Assembly (NCBI GenBank): GCA_039806065.1
Contig: JBDKJS010000024.1
Coordinates: 1-18,332, forward strand
Direction of reading: 5' to 3'
Source of the DNA: JBDKJS01 sp039806065
Lineage (GTDB): Bacteria > Bacteroidota > Bacteroidia > AKYH767-A > 2013-40CM-41-45
Length of the DNA: 18,332 nucleotides
The number at the start of each line of letters is the position of its first letter. Position 1 is the first letter of the stretch. Positions 6,431-15,800 of the stretch are shown piece by piece. Under the pieces are notes generated by a model. It was not told the origin of the DNA and made no database searches. It saw only the letters and a program-made list of their open reading frames with translations. Position numbers and translations under genes: made by a program.

Positions 6431-8218
6431 ATGAAGCACATACGTAATTTTTGCATTATTGCCCATATAGACCACGGTAAGAGCACTTTGGCGGATAGGT
6501 TATTGGAGTTTACCAAGACCGTATCTAGTAGGGATGCACAAGCTCAAGTGTTGGATGACATGGATTTGGAACGTGAAAGGGGAATCACCATTAAGTCGCA
6601 TGCCATCCAAATGGAATATGTGTACAAAGGTGAAAAATATGTGCTCAATTTGATAGATACTCCGGGCCATGTAGATTTTAGCTATGAAGTGTCACGTTCT
6701 ATCGCGGCATGTGAAGGTGCGCTCTTAATTGTAGATGCAGCCCAAGGTATTCAAGCGCAAACCATTAGTAACCTATACTTGGCATTAGAAAACAATTTAG
6801 AGATCATACCGGTACTTAATAAAATAGATTTGCCAAGTGCCATGCCTGAGGAGGTAAAAGATCAAATAGTAGATTTAATTGGTTGTGAAAGAGCCCACAT
6901 CATCCATGCTAGTGGTAAAACTGGCTTGGGAATTGAAGATATTTTGGCAGCCATTATAGAAAGAGTGCCAGCCCCAAAAGGCAATCCAGAAGCTCCTTTA
7001 AAGGCCTTGATTTTTGATTCGGTTTTTAATTCATTTCGAGGAATTATAGCTTATTTCAGAGTAATTGATGGTCAAATAAGAAAGAATGACCATGTAAAAT
7101 TTATGGCCACCGCTAGCAATTACAAAGCTGATGAAGTGGGCATACTCAAACTAGACAAGGTTCCGCGCGAAGTAGTAAATGCCGGTGATGTAGGGTACAT
7201 CATCAGTGGTATCAAAGATGCGAAAGAAGTGAAAGTGGGCGATACCATTACCTTAGTGGCTAACCCATGTACCGAGGCCATAAAAGGTTTTGAAGATGTA
7301 AAGCCAATGGTATTTGCAGGAATTTACCCTGTTGATACAGATGAATATGAAGAGCTGCGCGGTGCAATGGAAAAATTGCAATTAAACGATGCCTCATTGG
7401 TTTTTCAACCAGAATCTTCAGCCGCTTTAGGCTTTGGTTTCAGGTGTGGGTTTTTAGGGATGCTCCATATGGAGATCATCCAAGAAAGGTTAGAGCGTGA
7501 ATTTGACATGACTGTAATCACTACAGTTCCAAACGTAAGCTACAATGCCTTTTTAACCGATGGTACTAGGATGGAAATTCACAATCCAAGTGAAATGCCA
7601 GACCCCAATCATCTAGATAAAATTGAAGAGCCATACATAAGAGCTCAAATAATAACTAAGTCTGAATTTACGGGCGCTATTATGACCCTCTGTATCAATA
7701 AAAGAGGAGTCATTGTTAATCAGCATTATCTTACCACTGACCGGGTAGAATTGCAATTTGACATGCCTTTAGCTGAAATCGTTTTTGATTTTTACGATAA
7801 GCTAAAGAGTATAAGCAAGGGCTATGCATCATTTGATTATCATCCGCTCGATTATCATGAATCAGATTTAGTAAAACTCGATATTCGATTGAACGGTGAA
7901 CCAGTAGATGCCTTGAGTGCATTGGTACACAGAAGTCATTCATATGAGTTTGGGAAGAAGATTTGTGAAAAATTGAAAGAGTTGATTACCCGACAACAGT
8001 TTGAGATCATCATTCAAGCTAGCATCGGGTCCAAGATCATTGCACGCGAAACGGTGAAAGCATTGCGCAAAGATGTTACTGCAAAATGCTATGGTGGAGA
8101 TATATCGCGTAAACGTAAATTACTAGAAAAGCAGAAAGAAGGAAAGAAGCGCATGCGTCAAGTGGGCAATGTGGAAATTCCTCAACAAGCTTTTCTGGCA
8201 GTATTAAAATTAGACTAG
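6431..8218 (+). CDS. lepA: Elongation factor 4 (LepA), ribosomal GTPase
   Basis: This is a 595-residue translational GTPase, full length for the family. The G motifs are in place: G1 AHIDHGKST (11-19), G2 RGIT (50-53), G3 DTPGH (76-80, with the GTPase-activating His80), G4 NKID (130-133) and G5 near SGKTG (about 161). EF-G-like domains II, III and V follow. The LepA-specific C-terminal domain ends the protein, with YGGDISRKRKLLEKQKEGKK from residue 554 and then MRQVGNVEIPQQAF. The lack of an EF-G domain IV and the presence of this tail separate it from EF-G, BipA and TetM. EF4 acts on the ribosome during initiation or stalled elongation. The ATG sits on an AT-rich leader without a Shine-Dalgarno sequence, normal for this phylum. 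The helicase gene follows 84 bases downstream on the same strand; both act on RNA or the ribosome. Confidence 0.98.
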   Translation: MKHIRNFCIIAHIDHGKSTLADRLLEFTKTVSSRDAQAQVLDDMDLERERGITIKSHAIQMEYVYKGEKYVLNLIDTPGHVDFSYEVSRSIAACEGALLIVDAAQGIQAQTISNLYLALENNLEIIPVLNKIDLPSAMPEEVKDQIVDLIGCERAHIIHASGKTGLGIEDILAAIIERVPAPKGNPEAPLKALIFDSVFNSFRGIIAYFRVIDGQIRKNDHVKFMATASNYKADEVGILKLDKVPREVVNAGDVGYIISGIKDAKEVKVGDTITLVANPCTEAIKGFEDVKPMVFAGIYPVDTDEYEELRGAMEKLQLNDASLVFQPESSAALGFGFRCGFLGMLHMEIIQERLEREFDMTVITTVPNVSYNAFLTDGTRMEIHNPSEMPDPNHLDKIEEPYIRAQIITKSEFTGAIMTLCINKRGVIVNQHYLTTDRVELQFDMPLAEIVFDFYDKLKSISKGYASFDYHPLDYHESDLVKLDIRLNGEPVDALSALVHRSHSYEFGKKICEKLKELITRQQFEIIIQASIGSKIIARETVKALRKDVTAKCYGGDISRKRKLLEKQKEGKKRMRQVGNVEIPQQAFLAVLKLD

Positions 8219-8273
8219 TAAGCAAATATACATTAACATAATAATTTTTTAACGCAGCATGACAATGAAGATG

Positions 8274-8311
8274 TGTTGCCCTAACTTTTAATAACTATAC
8301 ATATGGCAACA
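8274..8311 (+). promoter_or_regulatory. Possible hairpin over the helicase start codon
   Basis: TGTTGCC (8274-8280), in the leader, is the exact reverse complement of GGCAACA (8305-8311). The latter covers the G of the ATG and codons 2-3 of the DEAD-box helicase gene. A 7-bp stem, plus a possible flanking G-U pair, would close a 24-base AT-rich loop holding the presumed ribosome-binding stretch and place the start codon at the helix end. Such a fold could lower or tune initiation, for example with temperature. This is an observation on pairing only; chance is not excluded. Confidence 0.3.
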
Positions 8312-10096
8312 TTTGATCAGTACGGTTTAAATCCATCTATATTAGATGCATTAACCGATTTAAATTTTAAAACACCCACTCCAATCCAGCAAGAAGCAAT
8401 TCCAGCACTATTAGCCGGTGATAGAGATTTTATTGGGCTTGCCCAAACTGGAACAGGCAAAACAGCAGCTTTTGGCTTACCTCTTTGTAACTTAATAAAT
8501 GTAGATGACAGAAGACCACAAGCACTCATATTGGCCCCCACACGTGAATTGTGCGTGCAAATAGCGAATGACATCTTGCAATTTACTAAATACCTACCAG
8601 GTTTTAGCACGGTGGCTGTTTATGGAGGCGCATCCATCGAAACACAAATTCGCCAATTGAAAAAAGGTGCCCATGTAGTAGTAGCTACTCCCGGTCGATT
8701 AATAGATTTATTACACCGAAAGGCCGCTAACCTCGGAGGTATTCGTTATTTTATTCTTGACGAAGCTGATGAAATGCTCAACATGGGTTTCAGAGAAGAG
8801 ATAGAAGAAATTTTAAGTTTTGCTGGAGGGGAAAAACACACTTGGCTGTTCTCTGCTACCATGCCACCTGAAGTTCGCCAAATAATAGGCACCTACCTTA
8901 CCAATCCATTAGAGCTAAGAGCCAATAGTATCAATACCACTGCTGAAAATATTACGCATAAATACTATGTGGTACATGAAAGAGACAGGTATAAGGCCCT
9001 GAAGCGAATTGTAGATGCCACACCTGAAATATTTGCAATCGTATTCTGTAGAACTAAAATACAAACACAAGATATTGCCGAACAACTAATCAAGGATGGT
9101 TATAATGCCGATGCACTTCATGGTGACCTGTCGCAACCACAACGTGATAAAGTTATGGGTAGGTACAGAAATAGAAGCTTGCAAATACTAGTTGCTACTG
9201 ATGTGGCTGCAAGAGGAATTGATGTGAGTGATGTAACCCACGTGGTGCATTATTATTTGCCCGATGAGGCTGAAAATTATACTCACAGAAGTGGTAGAAC
9301 AGCACGAGCTGGCAAAAAAGGGGAATCGCTAGTGTTGGTTAACACTAAGGAAGTGTTTAAAATAAAACAGTTAGAGCAAAAAATAAAGGCTAAAATACAT
9401 TTAAGTAAAGTGCCTGATGCATTGCAAATTGGTGAACAACAATTAATGAAACTAGTTCACAAACTTCACAAAGTTGAAATAGATGAAAAAGGTATTGAAC
9501 AGTTTCTACCAACCATTTTTGAAGAGTTAAAAGAACTAGATCGTGATGAACTAATCAAACGGATCGTATCGATAGAATTTAATCGCTTTTTAGATTACTA
9601 TCGTGATGCTGATGATGTGAATGTGGATTTGGCTCACGCTGGTAAACGAAGCCAAGCAGGTCGTGGAGGTAATGATCGTTATAGTATTAATCAAAGTAGG
9701 TTATTTTTATCCTTGGGCACTGTGGATGGTTTTGATAAAGGTAAAATGCTAGGTTACATCTTAGATAATGCTGAAATTCCGAAAGAGGCCGTTGGTAGAA
9801 TGGATTTGAGTGGAGTTTATTCACATATCGATATTGACGATCAATATGCAACTAAGGTTGTGGAAGCACTCAACGGAGAAGTTTATAGGGGAAGAAAGGT
9901 AAGGGCAGACATGGCAACTCCCAAAGCGAAAAAAACAAGACCAAGCGGTGGTGGCGGAAGCCGCGGAAGCGATAGGGGTGATAGAGGCGGCAGAAGAAGC
10001 GATTATGACCAAAAACCTGGAAACCGAAGATCTGGCGGTGGTGATTTTGGAGGAAAGAAAAGCAGAGGTTGGGGAGAACAGCGAGGAAGAAGATAA
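8303..10096 (+). CDS. deaD: DEAD-box RNA helicase with DbpA-type RNA-binding domain and RG-rich tail (DeaD/CsdA-like)
   Basis: This 597-residue protein is an ATP-dependent RNA helicase that remodels structured RNA in ribosome assembly and cold adaptation. Motifs in order: Q motif FKTPTPIQQ (22-30), Walker A AQTGTGKT (47-54), PTREL (79-83), TPGR (129-132), DEAD (153-156), SAT (184-186), HGDLSQPQRD (273-282), ATDVAARGIDV (298-308) and HRSGRTARAG (328-337). A linker helix region (about 350-450) leads to a DbpA-type RNA-binding fold (about 464-538: RLFLSLGTVDGFDKGKMLGY, then YSHIDIDDQYA and RGRKVRADMA). The last 50 residues are low-complexity Gly/Arg/Ser, an unstructured RNA-binding tail. This arrangement fits DeaD/CsdA rather than RhlE, which lacks the RNA-binding fold. 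Its stop codon is 4 bases from that of the oppositely oriented thioredoxin gene. Confidence 0.93.
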   Translation: MATFDQYGLNPSILDALTDLNFKTPTPIQQEAIPALLAGDRDFIGLAQTGTGKTAAFGLPLCNLINVDDRRPQALILAPTRELCVQIANDILQFTKYLPGFSTVAVYGGASIETQIRQLKKGAHVVVATPGRLIDLLHRKAANLGGIRYFILDEADEMLNMGFREEIEEILSFAGGEKHTWLFSATMPPEVRQIIGTYLTNPLELRANSINTTAENITHKYYVVHERDRYKALKRIVDATPEIFAIVFCRTKIQTQDIAEQLIKDGYNADALHGDLSQPQRDKVMGRYRNRSLQILVATDVAARGIDVSDVTHVVHYYLPDEAENYTHRSGRTARAGKKGESLVLVNTKEVFKIKQLEQKIKAKIHLSKVPDALQIGEQQLMKLVHKLHKVEIDEKGIEQFLPTIFEELKELDRDELIKRIVSIEFNRFLDYYRDADDVNVDLAHAGKRSQAGRGGNDRYSINQSRLFLSLGTVDGFDKGKMLGYILDNAEIPKEAVGRMDLSGVYSHIDIDDQYATKVVEALNGEVYRGRKVRADMATPKAKKTRPSGGGGSRGSDRGDRGGRRSDYDQKPGNRRSGGGDFGGKKSRGWGEQRGRR

Positions 10097-10108
10097 TTAG
10101 TTAATTAT
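10093..10108. other. AT palindrome spanning two convergent stop codons
   Basis: ATAATTA-GT-TAATTAT is a perfect 7-bp inverted repeat around a two-base centre. It includes the TAA of the helicase gene (10094-10096) and the TAA of the thioredoxin-like gene (10103-10101, minus). Only 4 bases separate the two stop codons, so the transcripts must overlap or end here. The stem is all A/T and the loop too small for a strong intrinsic terminator. I see no GC-rich terminator on either side. Confidence 0.5.
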
Positions 10109-11540
10109 TGTATTTTCTTAATTCATCCAATAATTCTGGAGCATTAGGACGGGGAGCATTGTCATTGACTATGTTCCCTTTTTTATCAATAATCATGTAT
10201 CGTGGGATGCTGTTAATTTTAAAATACTCGCACGCTTTTGATTTCCAATTTCCAGGAGAATGTAATTGAATACCTTCAATACCCAGTTGTTCTATTGAAT
10301 TGCGCCAGGCTTTTTCATCGGCATCAATAGAGATGTAAACAAATAAAATTTGATCTTTTTCCTTTCTGTTAAGTTGTTGGTGTATCGCTTTGCTTGCAGG
10401 CATGGTGGCACGGCAGGGTCCACACCAGCTTGCCCAAAAATCTATGTATAATACCTTGCCTTTGTAATTTTTAAGATTAACAGTATTGCCGGCTAAATCA
10501 TTAAAACTAATGGTATCATCAACTTTATAGTCGGTTTTGGTAGTTACCTCTTTTTCCTTTGGTGATGCAGCTTTGTGAGGTCCGTTTTTTACTATCAAAG
10601 CCACCTCAGGATAAAAAATGGAAGCAGAATCAAGAGCCTTGAGTTGCTTCAAAAATTCCGTTGCACCTTGGAAAGAAAGTTCTGGCGATTGAAGTTTTAT
10701 TTCATCACTAAGCCATTGTAAATAATAGAAGTCTTTAAGTATTGATTTTGCTATGGTAAGTTTCTTTCTAAATTTTAAATCGTTATCTGGAAAGGGATTG
10801 TTGTTATTTAATTTTAAAAATTGATAATCTACTAAAGCTTTATTAAACCGATACACATTCAAGCAATTCAATGCTGAAGGGTCATTAATTTTGGCAGCAT
10901 CCATTCCGGTTAATATTAAGTCTGGTAGTATTTGTCGATGTTGATTGGCAAACGCCAGGATGTGGTGCCAATAATTATATATTACATCCTTCATCAATAA
11001 ATTTTTAAATGACGTACTGGCCAGTATTCCAACACTATCTTTTTTTAAGATAGCTTCAGCTTTTTTTCTTTCATTGTAACAGTAAACTTCCCATGCATCA
11101 ATTTTATATTGATTAAGCTTTTCTTTCAATTCAATAGTTGATGGGTAATAGAAACATTGCGAATTTATTTTTTGAAACAAGTCAAAATTGGAACTTCCTT
11201 TTCCACTCATTGGCTTAGTAGCTTTTAATTGCCCTTCAAGGTATTGGATGGAAAGCTGATCGCCAGGTTGAAGAAAAAAACACAAACTATCCTCTTGGTA
11301 GCTATAAATCATCCAACTATCTTGTTCAGTTTCTACCAGCCACGACCAATAATTATTTTCTAATTTTAAAAATCTCTTTTCTACAGGAGTAGTAAGTGCA
11401 TGATTATACCTTGTAATGGATACCGTGTCAGCCTTAGCATTGATCACCTGCCCCATTAAGCTACTTGGTTGGGCAAAGGATGAATAGTAACAGAATGCAA
11501 TGATGAGGAGGGTCGTTAAGCAAGCAAAGATTTTGGACAT
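10101..11540 (-). CDS. Exported TlpA/ResA-like thioredoxin-fold protein with large N-terminal domain
   Basis: The protein has 479 residues with a signal peptide (FACLTTLLIIAFCYYSSFAQ). Residues about 24-130 form a beta-rich segment, resembling the DUF4369-like domains often found before this fold in Bacteroidota. An unassigned helical segment follows (about 130-340). The C-terminal thioredoxin-like domain (about 345-479) has NLKNYKGKVLYIDFWASWCG leading into the CGPC active site (Cys373, Cys376) and the cis-proline loop SIPRYMIID (Pro446). TlpA/ResA proteins are envelope thiol-disulfide reductases, often serving cytochrome c or metalloprotein maturation. Here the redox partner is unknown. It is the last gene of the run that starts at rlmN and lies 38 bases after the haloperoxidase gene, so a role in keeping that exported enzyme or its neighbours reduced is possible but only inferred. 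Confidence 0.88.
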   Translation of the reverse strand: MSKIFACLTTLLIIAFCYYSSFAQPSSLMGQVINAKADTVSITRYNHALTTPVEKRFLKLENNYWSWLVETEQDSWMIYSYQEDSLCFFLQPGDQLSIQYLEGQLKATKPMSGKGSSNFDLFQKINSQCFYYPSTIELKEKLNQYKIDAWEVYCYNERKKAEAILKKDSVGILASTSFKNLLMKDVIYNYWHHILAFANQHRQILPDLILTGMDAAKINDPSALNCLNVYRFNKALVDYQFLKLNNNNPFPDNDLKFRKKLTIAKSILKDFYYLQWLSDEIKLQSPELSFQGATEFLKQLKALDSASIFYPEVALIVKNGPHKAASPKEKEVTTKTDYKVDDTISFNDLAGNTVNLKNYKGKVLYIDFWASWCGPCRATMPASKAIHQQLNRKEKDQILFVYISIDADEKAWRNSIEQLGIEGIQLHSPGNWKSKACEYFKINSIPRYMIIDKKGNIVNDNAPRPNAPELLDELRKYNN

Positions 11541-11578
11541 ATTAAAATGGTCTTAGAAAAAATTAGCATAAAAATATT

Positions 11579-12859
11579 TTAATGATTTATTAAATACAAT
11601 CTTTCGTTGATGGTTTCTCCTATGAGGCGGCCCTGCGCCAATCCATTAACTACTGCTTCGCGAAAGTGAATGCCACCTATAATTCTACTTTCACTAGCTT
11701 CATTGGCAGCATCATCAAAGCTGTTAAATTTTCTTGGTGGTAATCCAAAATCTTGCTCCACTGTATCAACAAAGGTGGTGTTTTGTCCAAAAATTTTGTT
11801 CAAAACTGTACTTGCTGCTCCGCTTACCACGCTGTGGCCACTGGTATATTCAGGGAAAGGAGGAGTTTGAAGATACGACTTCCAATTTTCATCGATTAAT
11901 TGAGTAATAGCAGTTACTGGTCTTATATAGTTGTAGTGAAATTTTGCATCCCAACAAGAGATGAATGCATCAAATAAGGCTATGCTTACTTTAGAGAAGG
12001 CATAAGTGGCCTGCTCAAAATTAGCATTCAATTGTTTTAATAGCACACCAGTTATTCCTATCCAATGGCCACCCGGAGTAATTTTTTTAGTAGATACTAA
12101 AAAGTGACCTGTAGGGTGAAGCGCAAAAGGATTGCAGTCCCAGTGGTTGGCAATGGCAATGAGTGAGTCATTTAAACTCGCATGGATAGTATAAACCTCT
12201 TTGGCCAGAAAGAAGAAAGGGCCATTGTTATCTAAATTAAATGCCTGCGGAGGCTCAGGTCTAAATTGCGAAGCACTGTCAATGGCCATGGTTCTTAATT
12301 GAGGCCAATAGGGTTCTATGGCATCCATATATTCTGGTGGAGTGGGCATCCATTTGCCGGGCTCATCATAGTAAGTATACCTTGGCTTGCTTCTTGTGGT
12401 GATATAGCCATCCGTTTTTGCCCAAGTGATAATGTGATTGGCAATCATCTTTCCAAAGTAAATACTTGAGTCCAGGTCATACTTTCCTTTTATGGTGCCA
12501 ATGTTTTGTGTCAATAGGCTATCCATGTTTTTTTCAGAAAACACAAAAGCTTGTGCAGTGTAGTAGAAAGCCGCTAGAGAAGCCACTTCCAAATGAGCTG
12601 CCGCAGGAAGCTTGATGGAATGGGGTGTAAGGCCTTTAAGCTGACCTGCATAAGAATTATATTGCTTACTCCCACTCATTATAGTTTCATAGGCAGCAAT
12701 ATTTGCATAAGCATAAATTCTACTGGCTACTGGAGGCGAAAAAATATCATGCATTATTACCTCTGTTAAATCTCGATTAGCTTTAAGCATGTGTTGGTTA
12801 GCCGAAGCATGTAAATATAAATTTGTACAAAGGGAAAATAGAAGAATATAGTTTTTCAT
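11579..12859 (-). CDS. Vanadium-dependent haloperoxidase / PAP2-type acid phosphatase family, exported
   Basis: The protein has 426 residues with a likely signal peptide (residues 1-20, MKNYILLFSLCTNLYLHASA). It carries the full vanadate/phosphate pocket: Lys306-x6-Arg313-Pro (KFHYNYIRP), Ser340-Gly-His342 (PEYTSGHS, where Thr replaces the usual Pro before SGH) and Ser391-Arg392-x5-His398 (SRIIGGIHF). From memory of the Curvularia chloroperoxidase, Trp303 (three before the Lys) matches its Trp350. Phe335 (PPFPEYTSGH) matches its Phe397, a position held by His in algal bromoperoxidases. Vanadate haloperoxidases oxidise halides with H2O2; PAP2 phosphatases share the same pocket, so the chemistry cannot be fixed from sequence alone. 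No membrane helices appear after the signal, unlike membrane PAP2 lipid phosphatases. It follows the VCBS gene by 29 bases, a pairing I recall in other Bacteroidota. Confidence 0.87.
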   Translation of the reverse strand: MKNYILLFSLCTNLYLHASANQHMLKANRDLTEVIMHDIFSPPVASRIYAYANIAAYETIMSGSKQYNSYAGQLKGLTPHSIKLPAAAHLEVASLAAFYYTAQAFVFSEKNMDSLLTQNIGTIKGKYDLDSSIYFGKMIANHIITWAKTDGYITTRSKPRYTYYDEPGKWMPTPPEYMDAIEPYWPQLRTMAIDSASQFRPEPPQAFNLDNNGPFFFLAKEVYTIHASLNDSLIAIANHWDCNPFALHPTGHFLVSTKKITPGGHWIGITGVLLKQLNANFEQATYAFSKVSIALFDAFISCWDAKFHYNYIRPVTAITQLIDENWKSYLQTPPFPEYTSGHSVVSGAASTVLNKIFGQNTTFVDTVEQDFGLPPRKFNSFDDAANEASESRIIGGIHFREAVVNGLAQGRLIGETINERLYLINH

Positions 12860-12888
12860 ATTTTTATAAATATTACTTTATTCTAAAG

Positions 12889-15800
12889 TTAATTTAACAA
12901 GGATTTGTTAAGTGGCAAAGATAAGGTTTGTCTGTTGTTGATGCCGATAATTAATTTAAGTTTTTTCCCAACTTTAAGTGTGCTTAAAGATCGGCATTCG
13001 CCTTTTAAGTTTAGCGATTTAAAGAGTGTGAGTGCTCCACTATCGTTTGCAACTATATATCCAGGCATGGCATCATTACGGCCCATTTCGGCTCTTACAT
13101 GTTCATTGTTACCAGCAATAATTATTTCTGGAAAATCATCGCCATTTATATCGGCACTGGTAATTGCATTTATTGGTGCAGCTTGTGCTTCGAATGAAAA
13201 TGGAATAAACGTAAATGTGTTACCTTTTGAGCTCAAAAAATATCCACTTTTCATTTGATTACAAGAACGTATTTGAAGATTTTTTAATTGAGCTTCGCTA
13301 AAAGTATTGTTAATGGAAGCTTTTGCATAGGCCGCATAGTAAATATATTTTTTACGCAGTGGTACTATTTGATCTAGTAATTCATCGCGCGATGGCATAA
13401 GTTCTTCTTGATGATTGATGTAATAGGTCATTATCGGGTCTATAGCACCATTGTTGTCAAAATCATTCACATATAATCTTAGTGGTTCGGCATCTGTGAC
13501 TTTCCATTGTTCGTTCTCTCCTTTATTTCCTGCTATTATATCGGCATAGCCATCATTGTTTACATCACAAATGTGAATGGTATTCCACCAGCCATTTAAA
13601 TGTGAGAGCCCATTCATTTCTTGCGCTTCTAATTTAGAATGATTGTTTCTATAATATTTTATAGGCCCCCATTCAGTAGCTACTATTAAATCAGGCCATC
13701 CATCACAATCCATATCATGAAATACTGCATCATTTACCATTCCAACAAGGGTATTCATTCTAGTGGTATCAACCATGAATTGTCCATGATCATTTATAAG
13801 TAAAAGACTTTGTGGGATTGCTCCATAAGAACCAGGAATGGCCGCAGATCCAATAAATAAATCATCATCCCCATCACGGTCAATGTCAGCAGAGGTGATA
13901 CAAGAGGAAGTGGTATTTTTTATTGTAGGCAAATTAGTTGCTGAATCAAATTGGTTATTGCCTTTGTTGACATAAATTTTGTGATTTCTACGAGGGTCAA
14001 TATCAGAAAACTCATAGCTACCTGCGGCTATTATGATGTCCAATAATTGGTCATGGTTAACATCCACTATGGCAGCTTCGGCATCCTCTGCAAGACTATC
14101 CATATTAAATGGTTCATCTATACTTTCAAATAATCCGTCTTTATTTTGAATCATGAGTTGGCTCCTGCCTCCTGCAGCATTGGTTATAAAAAAGTCAATC
14201 AACCCATCATTATTGATATCGCCAGTTGTAATATGTGGTGAACAAATACTTTTAAAGTGAGGAAGAAGTGGTTCTCGTTTAAAATCGATGTAGGTGTTTT
14301 CTTTATGAATAAAATCCAGTGTGTCAAATGAAATATAAGATGACTCAGGTGGTAAGTGCATTTCTCTTTTTTTCAAATCTTGATCAATTGTGAGGCTACT
14401 TCCGTTTGCAATGTTTATTATTTTTTGTGTAGTACCATCAGGCCAGGTAACCGTGATCTGATACTTGCCTGGTGCAACTCCTGCATGTAAAATAGGCGCC
14501 ACTGACGATTGAAAACCACGACATGGTTGCTGGTGCAAATGGTAGCTGTTTTTTTCATTTTCAATAGCTACCTTAGCTCCATAGGCATATGTATTATTTG
14601 TGGCTGATTGTAATTTTATTTTAATAAAATTAGCATCATTCGTATTGTTCTGATGAATGGAGGCCACACTGTTAATGTTATTGGTTACTAGGTCAAGGTC
14701 GCCATCGTTATCTAAATCCGCATAGATAGCACCATTGCTCGTTATTGGATTGGAAAATCCACTTTCACTTGAAATATTTTGAAACGACCAACCATTCTTA
14801 TTGCTAAATAAATAGTTGGCCACTTCGATTGGAGGGATTTGTTGAACTACATCGAGTAGCTTAATGCTTTCTTTATTATTACGTGCTATGGCCTTGGCAT
14901 CTTCATAGGTATATTTCATAAAGTCCATGTTGATGTAATTTCTAGGATATCCATTTGTAATAAATAAATCTTTTAATCCATCATGGTTGAAGTCGGCAAA
15001 CAATGGTGCCCAACTCCAGTCAGTATTGCTAATATTTGCCATCTGACCGATCTCTAAAAATACTCCCCTGCCATTGTTTAAATGAAAGTTGTTTCTCATT
15101 ACTTGATGGTGGTAGCCATATTTCACCTGCATTTGATATTTGTCAAAAGCAGCCGGGCCACGCATTAATTTTTGTCTGAAGTTGTCTTCGGGCAGCATGT
15201 CAACTGTGATCAAGTCTGGCAATCCATCATTGTTTACATCGGCAGCATCGCATCCCATGCTAAACTGGCTGGTGTGCCCCATGTAAAAGGAAAGGGAGTC
15301 AACAAATGTTCCATTTTTTTTATTGATATAAAGATAGTCGGGTTCAGTATAATCATTACAAATATAAATATCTTCCCAACCATCATTATTGAAATCAGCT
15401 ATGGCAATGCCTAATCCAAAGCCAATGGCGCTACCTTTTATTCCAGCTGCTTCACTGATGTCATTAAAATAGCCATTCCTATTTTCAAAAAGTTTATCAC
15501 CTGCCAGCGGATCGCGCTGAGATCGCATGGTAGCGATATCGAAATTTTTAAAAGTTTGAACATTGTGATTCAGCAGGTAGCAATCAAGGTCTCCGTCTTT
15601 ATCAAAATCAAAAAAGGCTGCTTGGGTGCTGTAGCTACTATCCGCTAATCCAAATTTTTTAGCTGATTCAGAAAAAGTTAAATCACGATTGTTGATGTAG
15701 AGTTCGTTCTGACGAAGAGCGCCATTGTATTTGCCGCTTTTACAGATGTAAATATCAAGCCAGCCATCAGCATTCACATCAGCCATGGACACTCCTGTTC

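Noticed and set aside
8282..8289. TAACTTTT as a promoter -7 box for the helicase gene
   Set aside because: The last base differs from TAnnTTTG and there is no TTG 17-23 bases upstream; co-transcription with lepA is as likely.
15172..15414. Plus-strand open frame antisense to the VCBS gene
   Set aside because: It lies wholly within the VCBS coding region and shows no independent signals.
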